DNA from: JAGVPT01 sp963843065
GTDB taxonomy: Bacteria; Bacteroidota; Ignavibacteria; UBA10030; UBA8401
Assembly (NCBI GenBank): GCA_963843065.1
Contig: CAWJKX010000122.1
Coordinates: forward strand, 1-5,153
Length of the DNA: 5,153 bases
Reading direction: 5' to 3'
Positions 1-4,939 of the stretch are shown piece after piece (position 1 is the stretch's first letter; the number at the start of each line of letters is the position of its first letter). The position numbers and the translations under genes were made by a program. Under the pieces are notes generated by a model. It was not told the origin of the DNA. It saw nothing but the letters and a program-made list of their open reading frames with translations, and did no database searches.

Positions 1-1
1 C

Positions 2-367
2 GTCAATATTGCCGACCAGCCTATTTGGGGACCGACAGGCTATGATCGCGCCGATTTCTATTACATTCCCGATATCGATTGTTACTACTCCGTCTCCGAA
101 CATCAATATATTTACCGGGATGGGGAAAATTGGAAACACGGCGCTTCATTGCCGGCGAGTTATGGCAATTATGACCCATACCATTCTTACAAAGCGGTCG
201 TCAATGAAGATAAACCGTATCAGAATAACGCGAGCCACCAGGCCAAGTACAGTTCGTTCAAAGGCGTAAAAACTCAGCCCGTGATACGCGACAGCAAAGA
301 CCCCAAATATTTTGTCAACAAAGATCATCCCCAGCATGATGCCTGGGTAAAAGGACAAAAGCCCTGA
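2..367 (+). CDS. Uncharacterised Bacteroidota-type protein, C-terminal part (5' end outside window)
   Basis: The frame is open from base 2 to a TGA at 365-367, giving 121 residues with no start, so the gene begins upstream of the window. An internal ATG at 149 exists, but the conserved part lies before it (QPIWGPTGYD, then FYYIPDIDCYYSV, then HQYIYRDGENW), so 149 is not the true start. The tail continues with SLPASYGNYDPYHSYKAVVN and ends QPVIRDSKDPKYF...WVKGQKP. This aromatic-rich pattern (WGPxGYD, YYIPDIxxYY, LPxxYxxYDxYxxYKVVxNE) matches from memory a family of exported or envelope-associated hypothetical proteins common in Bacteroidota; no function is known to me. No membrane segment or catalytic motif is visible in the part present. 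A 5-bp stem overlaps the stop (363-367 with 375-379) but lacks a T-run. Family recognition is by eye. Confidence 0.72.
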   Translation, partial: VNIADQPIWGPTGYDRADFYYIPDIDCYYSVSEHQYIYRDGENWKHGASLPASYGNYDPYHSYKAVVNEDKPYQNNASHQAKYSSFKGVKTQPVIRDSKDPKYFVNKDHPQHDAWVKGQKP

Positions 368-855
368 TTTGGTTTCAGGCCGAGATGCCACAAGGGAGAT
401 ATCACGTCTTCGCGTAGATTTTAGAAAACCGATGCTTGATTCCGTCCCGGCAAACTTTTTGCTTGTATCGGATGAGGGCTTGAATAGCCCGAAAACATAA
501 GAAGCGCTTACACACCGCCTGATTCTTTCAGCAGTTTGTGAGCGTTTCTCGTTTTTAGCACAACCGCGACTTTCAACGCTGCGATTGCCATGAGGGCCTC
601 TGAGATCGAACCGGCACTTATTGTTAGGAGTCGCAATTTATTATAGAAAAGGGATTAACTACTCTTTCATCCTTTCGGGCTATTACTTCTCCAGCCAGCC
701 GTCTGTATCCTTGTAGTAATTCAATAAGTGATTTTCGTTGTATTTTTCCCCGAAAAGAAGTTTTGCCGGTAAACAGTTGAACCAGTGATTTCAACGGCGA
801 AGTTTTGGCGGCGGAATGCGGCGCCGGTCAAAAAATTAATAAGGAAAAAAAGGTT
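368..855. other. Long intergenic spacer, no convincing gene
   Basis: No ORF with a plausible start, ribosome site and recognisable product was found in these 488 bases. Visible structure is limited. There is a perfect 5-bp hairpin (GGGCT 476-480 with AGCCC 486-490), a weak imperfect stem (505-512 with 537-544) enclosing a 4-bp stem CTGA/TCAG, and a 12-bp inverted repeat pairing 483-494 with 673-684. Two short reverse-strand frames look mildly coding: complement 624-794 (56 codons, TTG start, no ribosome site) and complement 683-790 (no start). They overlap each other and neither is recognised. The last 15 bases hold the ribosome binding site of the next gene. The promoter for the PRC-barrel gene should lie here, but no clear -35/-10 pair was identified. 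Confidence 0.6.
841..853 (+). promoter_or_regulatory. Ribosome binding site deciding the ATG at 856
   Basis: A purine-rich stretch (AAGGAAAAAAAGG) lies just before the ATG at 856. AAGGA at 841-845 is 10 bases from the start. An in-frame TTG at 805 has no such site, and its 17 extra residues are low-complexity and not part of the PRC-barrel fold, so 856 is preferred. Confidence 0.65.
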
Positions 856-1263
856 ATGCTGCAAAACATCAAACAATTATACGGCGACAAACTCGCAGCG
901 GCGGACGGCGAAATAGGACATGTGAAGGATTTCTACTTTGACGACGAGAGTTGGGTTATCCGTTATCTGGTCGTTGATACAGGATCGTGGTTAACCGGAC
1001 GCCTCGTTCTTCTCACCCCCCATGCTTTTGGGAAATTGGATCAGTCCGAGAAGATGCTGCATATAAAGCTGCGCAAAAAGCAAATTGAAGACAGTCCATC
1101 GATCGAATCGCACAAGCCGGTCTCCCGTCAATTCGAGATCGAGTATTACGGTTATTACGGCTGGCCGCCGTACCTGGGATGGCGGCGGGATGTCGGGCAT
1201 CGGCCCGATTCCGGTTGCCTTGCCCATTTTGGTGGATCGGTTAAAGCCTCACCAGAAACATAA
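856..1263 (+). CDS. PRC-barrel domain protein, N-terminal half of a frameshifted tandem-PRC gene
   Basis: This reading gives 135 residues from ATG 856 to TAA 1261-1263. Residues 1-106 are clearly a PRC-barrel module and linker: IKQLYGDKLAAADGEIGHV, then DFYFDDESWVIRYLVVDTG, SWLTGRLVLLTPHAFG and the linker QIEDSPSIESHKPVS...YYGYYGWPPY. After Y106 the family-like sequence stops, and the remaining 29 residues (LGWRRDVGHRPD...) are a frameshift artefact. The true continuation, YWDGGGMSGIG, lies in the next frame. Removing one C at 1173/1174 restores a 231-residue protein ending at 1552. PRC-barrel domains are small beta-barrels found in photosynthetic reaction centre H subunits, RimM and many uncharacterised bacterial proteins. 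The two-domain form is common in environmental bacteria and its role is unknown. No signal peptide is visible, so it is probably cytosolic or peripheral. It may be a pseudogene, or the extra base may be a sequencing error. Confidence 0.8.
   Translation: MLQNIKQLYGDKLAAADGEIGHVKDFYFDDESWVIRYLVVDTGSWLTGRLVLLTPHAFGKLDQSEKMLHIKLRKKQIEDSPSIESHKPVSRQFEIEYYGYYGWPPYLGWRRDVGHRPDSGCLAHFGGSVKASPET
1173..1174 (+). other. Frameshift point (one extra C) in the tandem PRC-barrel gene
   Basis: The sequence TAC-C-TGGGATGGCGGCGGG reads PYLGWRR in the first frame. Skipping one C reads PYWDGGGMSGIG, which fits the linker of two-domain PRC-barrel proteins and leads straight into the second domain. No long homopolymer, slippery heptamer or downstream stem suggests programmed frameshifting. 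Confidence 0.75.
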
Positions 1264-1552
1264 ACATCGGGAAGACAAGCATCTCCGCAGCACTCAGGCC
1301 ATTAGCGGTTATCACATCGAAACAAGCGACGGAGAGATCGGCCACATCATTGATTTCATCGTCGATGAAAAGAGTTGGTCGATTCGCGATCTGGTCATTG
1401 AAACCGGCCACTGGTATTCGGGCAAAGAAATCCTGATCCCGTCGAGCAAGGTCAAACGAATCAGCTATGAGGAATCGAAAGTGTTCGTGAGTCTCACCAA
1501 AGAAGACATTCAACGAACTGCAGAAAATGAAATCTCCGTTCACAGCAGTTAG
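1190..1552 (+). CDS. PRC-barrel domain protein, C-terminal half of the frameshifted gene
   Basis: Coding in this frame is meaningful from about 1175 to the TAG at 1550-1552. The first in-frame ATG after the break is at 1190, preceded by a G-rich stretch (GGGATGGCGGCGGG), giving 120 residues if translated separately. In restored numbering the linker runs to about residue 145 (PIPVALPILVDRLKPHQKHK...LRSTQAISGYHI). The second PRC module then follows at about 146-216: SDGEIGHIIDFIVDEKSW, SIRDLVIETGHWYSGKEILI and KVKRISYEESKVFVSLTKE. It is clearly a duplicate of the first module: DGEIGHVKDFYFDDESW aligns with DGEIGHIIDFIVDEKSW, and LVVDTGSWLTGR with LVIETGHWYSGK. The two halves together make one ordinary tandem PRC-barrel protein. 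Independent translation is possible but less likely than a broken gene or a base-call error. The upstream extension in this frame from 1085 is out-of-frame noise. Confidence 0.78.
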   Translation: MSGIGPIPVALPILVDRLKPHQKHKHREDKHLRSTQAISGYHIETSDGEIGHIIDFIVDEKSWSIRDLVIETGHWYSGKEILIPSSKVKRISYEESKVFVSLTKEDIQRTAENEISVHSS

Positions 1553-1738
1553 AGTCGTTTTTCTCATTACATGCTCCGTCGGTGAAAGGCAACACGGCGG
1601 TTTGGCTGAAAGACACGCAATCTGGGCGACCGGATACACATGAAGAAAACAGGACCGGCTCTATAGCTGATCGGAGACGAGAACAACTCGCCTGGAGATA
1701 CGTCCTGTAAGGCAAATTCCGAAAGAAATGGATATTAC

Positions 1739-1777
1739 CGAATAACGATTAGACCTATCCATCGAATAACGATTAGA
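1739..1777. repeat. 15-bp direct repeat, 24-bp period
   Basis: CGAATAACGATTAGA occurs at 1739-1753 and again, identically, at 1763-1777, start to start 24 bp. The last two bases of the second copy fall inside the left terminal repeat of the MITE-like element, so the ancestral repeat is probably the 13-bp CGAATAACGATTA. It could be a regulator-binding pair or a small tandem duplication; nothing in the sequence decides between these. Confidence 0.7.
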
Positions 1778-1876
1778 GACTTCTGAAAAATTCCTAAGTA
1801 ATGTCATTCTGAGGAGCGTAGCGACGAGGAATCTAGTTTTTCTTCTCAATTTGAATACCAATTTTTCAGATGTCTC
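1776..1876. mobile_element. MITE-like non-autonomous element (101 bp) with TIRs and 5-bp target duplication
   Basis: The left end (1776-1792) reads GAGACTTCTGAAAAATT. The reverse complement of the right end (1860-1876) reads GAGACATCTGAAAAATT, a match at 16 of 17 positions. The element is flanked on both sides by GATTA (1771-1775 and 1877-1881), as expected for a 5-bp target-site duplication. It encodes no protein, so mobility would need a transposase supplied elsewhere. The inner part carries a dispersed-repeat core (1802-1834). It sits 29 bp before the BON-domain gene and so forms part of its leader. The transposase family that moves it cannot be named from these ends without a database. 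Confidence 0.75.
1802..1834. repeat. Core of a widespread dispersed repeat (TGTCATTCTGAGG type)
   Basis: The 33-base segment begins TGTCATTCTGAGGAGCG and ends GCGACGAGGAATCT. From memory, close variants of this string recur many times in intergenic regions of many unrelated environmental bacteria. It lies inside the inverted-repeat-bounded element. Copy number in this genome cannot be judged, because only one copy is in the window. Confidence 0.6.
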
Positions 1877-1905
1877 GATTAATATAATAGAAAAAGGCAG
1901 TTACG

Positions 1906-2580
1906 ATGAAAACCAATGCAGAATTACAGAAAGACGTGCAGGACGCAATTAAATGGGAACCATTATTGAACGCAGCAGAAATCGGCGTTACTGTGAAAGA
2001 TGGCGTCGTCACCCTCACAGGAACTGTTGACAGCTATTCCAAAAAGACAGAAGCTGAAGACGCAGCAAAGAACGTAGCCGGTGTAAAAGCGGTGGTCGAA
2101 AAAATTGAAATTAAGTTCAACGGCCGTTGGGCTAAGAAGGATGACAACGAAATCGCCACCGAAGTCGTCAATGCTTTGAGGTGGAATTGGCAGATCCCTA
2201 AGGACAAGATTAAAGTAAAAGTCGAAAAAGGATGGGTGACTCTCGAAGGAGAACTGGAATGGAATTATCAAAAGGAAGCCGCAAGAGACATGGTAAAAAA
2301 TCTCTTGGGAGTCACGGGCGTCTCAAATATTATCGCGATTAAGTCTGAAGCCCGAGACCTGGTTGAAGAAAAGGAAATAGAAAATGCAATGAGGCGCAAC
2401 TGGGCCGTCGGTGATCAGGATATTCTGGTCAAGGTTTCAGGCCACAAAGTAACTCTCTCAGGTACTGTGACCTCATGGTACCAAAAGGACGAAGCGGCGC
2501 GGATAGCATGGAGTGCACCCGGCGTCTGGACAGTAGATAATGAACTGGTCATAGAATATGATTACGAATTAGTGGATTGA
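1906..2580 (+). CDS. Triple BON-domain protein (OsmY-like)
   Basis: The protein has 224 residues, with ATG at 1906 and ribosome site AAAAAGG at 1891-1897. Three BON modules lie at about residues 5-70, 80-147 and 152-218. Each has the hallmark beta-strand and glycine pattern: VKDGVVTLTGTV (30-41), VEKGWVTLEGEL (106-117) and VSGHKVTLSGTV (177-188). Each is followed by a helix rich in E, A and K (KKTEAEDAAKNVAGV, YQKEAARDMVKNLLGV, YQKDEAARIAWSAPGV). BON domains are known from periplasmic OsmY and from secretins and channels, and are thought to bind phospholipid or membranes. This protein has no signal peptide (MKTNAELQKDVQDAIKW...), so it is predicted cytoplasmic, unlike OsmY. Tryptophan is unusually frequent (RWNW, EWNY, RRNW, SWYQ). 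The gene is a single transcription unit with a MITE-like element upstream and a strong terminator downstream. A role in stress or envelope maintenance is inferred from the family only. Confidence 0.9.
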   Translation: MKTNAELQKDVQDAIKWEPLLNAAEIGVTVKDGVVTLTGTVDSYSKKTEAEDAAKNVAGVKAVVEKIEIKFNGRWAKKDDNEIATEVVNALRWNWQIPKDKIKVKVEKGWVTLEGELEWNYQKEAARDMVKNLLGVTGVSNIIAIKSEARDLVEEKEIENAMRRNWAVGDQDILVKVSGHKVTLSGTVTSWYQKDEAARIAWSAPGVWTVDNELVIEYDYELVD

Positions 2581-2589
2581 TGAAGAGAC

Positions 2590-2619
2590 AGCGGGAGGCA
2601 CTCCCTCCCGCTTTTTTTT
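2590..2619 (+). terminator. Strong intrinsic terminator after the BON-domain gene
   Basis: A perfect GC-rich stem, GCGGGAGG (2591-2598) with CCTCCCGC (2604-2611), closes a 5-base loop (CACTC). An A-T pair extends it at 2590/2612, and an uninterrupted run of eight T follows (2612-2619). It begins 10 bases after the BON-domain stop codon. Confidence 0.95.
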
Positions 2620-2673
2620 CGAAACCAAAAACCTTTCATAATCATTTTCATTTTTTAAAACGCTGTTAACTTC

Positions 2674-3033
2674 ATGGATAAAAAAAGCAGCAGGGTAGAC
2701 CTGGATGAAACGGGGGCCGACAAAGAGCGGAGTTCAAAACTGCCTGGATACCCGTTATATCCAGCCAGCGAGGATATCTTCAGCAAATTCAGAGAAGAAG
2801 GAAGCCTAAATCCAGAGGATACATCGATACCAAAAGCGCCGAACGAAGATAGCAGCGCCGGGAAGAATAATGAGAAAGATTTTAATGAAGATGTATCGGG
2901 CGGAGATTTAGATGTTCCGGGTTCAGAATTGGACGAGAAGCAGGGGAACATGGGGAGCGAAGATGAAGAGAATAACTATTACAGTTTAGGAGGGGACGAC
3001 CACAACGATCTGGAGGAAGATAAGGGAGAGTAA
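2674..3033 (+). CDS. Small acidic conserved protein of unknown function (Bacteroidota type)
   Basis: The protein has 119 residues, ATG 2674 to TAA 3031-3033. It is very acidic, hydrophilic and low in hydrophobic residues, without signal peptide, membrane segment or catalytic motif, so it is probably largely disordered. Conserved-looking blocks are LPGYPLYPASEDIFSKF (23-39), LNPEDTS (45-51), NEKDFNEDVSGGDLDVPGSE (66-85) and SEDEENNYYSLGGDDHNDLE (95-114). This arrangement (xYPxYPAxEDI, SGxDLDVPGxELD, GSEDEENNxYSLGGDxHxDLEE) is one I recall from many Bacteroidota hypothetical proteins; no function is known to me. No Shine-Dalgarno sequence precedes the ATG (upstream AACGCTGTTAACTTC), which fits the weak SD use of that phylum. 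The strong terminator just upstream means it needs its own promoter, probably in the AT-rich 2620-2673 stretch. The reverse-strand frame across this gene is a shadow. Confidence 0.82.
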   Translation: MDKKSSRVDLDETGADKERSSKLPGYPLYPASEDIFSKFREEGSLNPEDTSIPKAPNEDSSAGKNNEKDFNEDVSGGDLDVPGSELDEKQGNMGSEDEENNYYSLGGDDHNDLEEDKGE

Positions 3034-3171
3034 AATGTCTCCAGGTATATTTTATTGCTCCACTAAGGGCTCGCGAAGCCACAATAAGCTATTTTGCCGT
3101 GCTGTCAAACATCATCACGTACGCAGAACATTGAAACTGCGAGGGTCGATAGTAACGATGAGAGTTATTTT
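3034..3171. other. Spacer before the efflux cassette
   Basis: This 138-base gap shows no recognisable terminator for the acidic gene; the only stem is a 4-bp GGCT/AGCC pair around 3068-3080. No clear promoter was seen. A TTGAAA at 3131-3136 with a poor -10 (TAACGA, 3153-3158) would start transcription too close to the ATG at 3172 to be convincing. Confidence 0.5.
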
Positions 3172-3972
3172 ATGAGCGACAATGTTCTCGAAATAAAAAC
3201 ACTGACTCGCCGTTTTGGCGCATTTACGGCGGTAGATTCTCTCACTCTTTCGGTACACACCGGTGAAGTTTTCGGTTTGCTCGGTTCCAATGGGGCCGGC
3301 AAGACCACTACGATCAAGATGCTCACGACCTTGCTGCGTCCATCTTCAGGTGAAGCGTGCGTGGCCGGTTTCTCCATTACGAAGCAGGCGGTCGACGTTC
3401 GCCGCGTCATCGGTTATGTCCCTCAGGCGGTCTCCGTCGACGGTTCGCTCACCGGGTACGAGAACCTGCTGATCTTTGCGAAACTTTACCGTTTGCCGCA
3501 CCACGAACAGCAGGAACGCATTCGGGAGGCATTGGAGTTCATGGGCCTGACTGCCTACGGCAATCGTCTCGTCGGCGAATACTCCGGCGGCATGGTTCGC
3601 CGCTTAGAAATTGCTCAATCCACGCTGCATCGGCCGCGCGTTCTCTTCCTCGATGAACCAACCGTTGGGCTGGACCCGATTGCGCGCGACGCGGTGTGGA
3701 AAAATCTTGTTGATATGCGGGCGAATTATGGCACGACCTTGTTCTTTACTACTCATTACCTTGAGGAAGCGGAGAGCCATTGCGACCGCATCGCGATCAT
3801 GCACCTGGGCAAGGTGGCTGCGCTTGGCACCTGTAAAGAACTCGAGGCTTCACTTGGCAGCGGCCATACACTGAACGATGTCTTCGTGCAATATGCCGGC
3901 AGCGCCCTCGATTCCGGCGGCAACTTCCGCGACGTATCCGCCGAACGTGCTACAGCCGAGCGCCATGGATAA
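3172..3972 (+). CDS. ABC transporter ATP-binding protein, DrrA-type (ABC-2 exporter ATPase)
   Basis: The protein has 266 residues and is the nucleotide-binding subunit of an ABC exporter, hydrolysing ATP at the inner face of the membrane. All core motifs are intact: Walker A GSNGAGKTT (38-46), Q-loop Q85 (YVPQ), signature YSGGM (137-141), Walker B VLFLDEP (157-163), D-loop GLDP (166-169) and H-loop H195 (FFTTHYLEEAE). YSGGM followed by RRLEIAQ, and LFLDEPTVGLDP, are typical of the daunorubicin-resistance (DrrA) / NodI-like group of ABC-2 systems. The Walker A serine replaces the more usual proline. The C-terminus carries the family's TLNDVFVQYAG box (233-243) and then a short, unremarkable tail. 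ATG 3172 was chosen because the fold starts there (NVLEIKTLTRRFG). A TTG at 3094 would add 26 unrelated residues. GAGAG at 3160-3164 may be the ribosome site. It forms an operon with the permease 9 bp downstream. Substrate is unknown; lipid, drug or polysaccharide export are all possible. Confidence 0.93.
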   Translation: MSDNVLEIKTLTRRFGAFTAVDSLTLSVHTGEVFGLLGSNGAGKTTTIKMLTTLLRPSSGEACVAGFSITKQAVDVRRVIGYVPQAVSVDGSLTGYENLLIFAKLYRLPHHEQQERIREALEFMGLTAYGNRLVGEYSGGMVRRLEIAQSTLHRPRVLFLDEPTVGLDPIARDAVWKNLVDMRANYGTTLFFTTHYLEEAESHCDRIAIMHLGKVAALGTCKELEASLGSGHTLNDVFVQYAGSALDSGGNFRDVSAERATAERHG

Positions 3973-3981
3973 CCAAATCCT

Positions 3982-4776
3982 ATGATCACTACTTTCATCC
4001 ATAGTATAACCGTTTTCATCGAGCAGACCTTCGTCGTCACCGAGTTCGAGCTGCGCAAGCTGCGCCACGATTTCACGGAACTCATCACACGCGCGCTTCA
4101 GCCGGCGCTTTGGCTGCTCATCTTCGGAGAAGTGTTCTCCCGCAGTGGTGCGATGCACACGGGGAGCATTCCTTATCTGGATTTCATCGCTCCCGGCATC
4201 CTGGCGCAGAGCGTTCTCTTTGTGGCAATTTTTTACGGGATCAACGTCATCTGGGAGCGCGATCTTGGCATTGTGCAGAAATTCCTTGCGAGCCCGACTC
4301 CTCGCGCGGCGCTTGTCCTCGGCAAGGGCTTCTCAGCCGGTATTCGATCTCTCTCGCAGACGATCGTTGTGTACGGTCTCGCGCTGCTGCTCGGGGTGAA
4401 GCTGAATTGGAGTCCAATTGCACTCCTCAACGTGCTTGTAATCGTTATCCTTGGCGCTACACTCTTCTCAACGTTTTCGCTCATCATCGCATGCATCGTG
4501 AAGACTCGTGAACGGTTCATGGGCGTCGGGCAAGTATTAACCATGCCGCTGTTCTTCGCGAGCAATGCTATTTATCCAACCGCCATCATGCCCAATTGGC
4601 TGAAGACTATTTCTCATTTGAATCCGTTGACCTACATCGTCGATGCCCTGCGCACATTCATGCTTGCCGGCGGCATCAGCACTTTCAGTGTACGGTTCGA
4701 TTATGCTGTCATTCTCTTAACGACAATCATCCTTATTATTGTTGGCGCCCGATTGTATCCTCGTCTTGCTACGTAA
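3982..4776 (+). CDS. ABC-2 type transporter permease, DrrB-like
   Basis: The protein has 264 residues, the usual length for a DrrB/NodJ-type permease, and forms the membrane channel for the ATPase encoded just upstream. An N-terminal amphipathic stretch (about 14-30, EQTFVVTEFELRKLRHD) precedes about six membrane spans at roughly 32-53, 68-90, 121-140, 146-170, 183-203 and 239-256. Family landmarks include the cytoplasmic loop ERDLGIVQKFLASPTPRAAL (92-111), which couples to the ATPase, KTRERFMGVGQVLTMPLFF (174-192), and the conserved LNPLTYIVDALR (213-224). ATG 3982 lies 9 bases after the upstream stop, so the two are co-transcribed and probably translationally coupled; no strong Shine-Dalgarno site is visible. 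The gene is GC-richer than the left half of the window. Substrate cannot be inferred. Confidence 0.92.
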   Translation: MITTFIHSITVFIEQTFVVTEFELRKLRHDFTELITRALQPALWLLIFGEVFSRSGAMHTGSIPYLDFIAPGILAQSVLFVAIFYGINVIWERDLGIVQKFLASPTPRAALVLGKGFSAGIRSLSQTIVVYGLALLLGVKLNWSPIALLNVLVIVILGATLFSTFSLIIACIVKTRERFMGVGQVLTMPLFFASNAIYPTAIMPNWLKTISHLNPLTYIVDALRTFMLAGGISTFSVRFDYAVILLTTIILIIVGARLYPRLAT

Positions 4777-4939
4777 AATGTAACGTTCAAAAGGTTACTA
4801 TGAAAATGAATACTTCAATATCTCGCTCGCATTCGTCCGGAGCCGCTTCATTATCATGAGGATGATGTGCTCGCTACGGTCATAGATAAAGCGTAAAGTC
4901 GGCGAACAAACAGGAAGTAAAAAGCGGGAAAGAACAAAA
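4777..4939. other. Gap inside the efflux cassette, with possible gene remnant
   Basis: This 163-base gap separates the permease from the putative membrane fusion protein. It holds a short inverted repeat (GTAAC 4780-4784 with GTTAC 4794-4798, 9-base loop) and a 19-codon ORF at 4800-4859 (MKMNTSISRSHSSGAASLS). In another frame a coding-like tail ends at TAA 4894-4896 (HYHEDDVLATVIDKA). None is recognised. A decayed or internally deleted gene is possible, but so is chance. Confidence 0.35.

Larger units (their letters stand above)
1553..1905. other. Intergenic spacer with repeats and a MITE-like insertion
   Basis: This 353-base gap has no supported gene. Bases 1553-1738 show nothing recognisable beyond short weak stems, for example complementary CGAG/CTCG around 1680-1690. 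Bases 1739-1777 hold a 15-bp direct repeat, 1776-1876 is a small inverted-repeat-bounded element, and 1877-1905 is the AT-rich leader of the BON-domain gene. That leader contains TATAAT at 1883-1888 and a ribosome site, AAAAAGG, at 1891-1897, 8 bases before the ATG at 1906. Confidence 0.7.

Noticed and set aside
137..141. Considered whether YSGGM in place of LSGGQ (residues 137-141 of the ATPase at 3172-3972) marks a defective ATPase
   Set aside because: YSGGM is normal for the DrrA-type subgroup, and all other catalytic motifs are intact.
9..269. 86-codon + strand ORF at the left edge
   Set aside because: It overlaps the frame starting at base 2, which carries a recognisable conserved protein pattern. 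The translation of this frame looks random.
363..379. Hairpin CCTGA/TCAGG at the stop of the first gene as a terminator
   Set aside because: It is only 5 bp long, AT-rich in the loop and not followed by a T-run.
805..855. TTG-initiated extension of the first PRC-barrel ORF
   Set aside because: The 17 extra residues are not part of the domain and there is no ribosome site before the TTG, whereas a good one precedes the ATG at 856.
1165..1195. Programmed frameshift in the PRC-barrel gene
   Set aside because: No slippery heptamer, long homopolymer or strong downstream stem is visible. A simple one-base insertion or sequencing error is more likely.
1883..1888. Perfect TATAAT as the BON-gene promoter
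   Set aside because: No acceptable -35 lies 16-18 bp upstream, and the predicted start would fall inside or next to the ribosome site, giving almost no leader. An AT-rich coincidence is likely.
2655..2951. 98-codon minus-strand ORF opposite the acidic gene
   Set aside because: It is a serine- and leucine-rich shadow of the E/D/S-rich coding strand. The forward frame has lineage-typical blocks.
3094..3171. TTG-initiated 26-residue extension of the ABC ATPase
   Set aside because: The extension is unlike the family, and the ATPase fold begins normally at ATG 3172.
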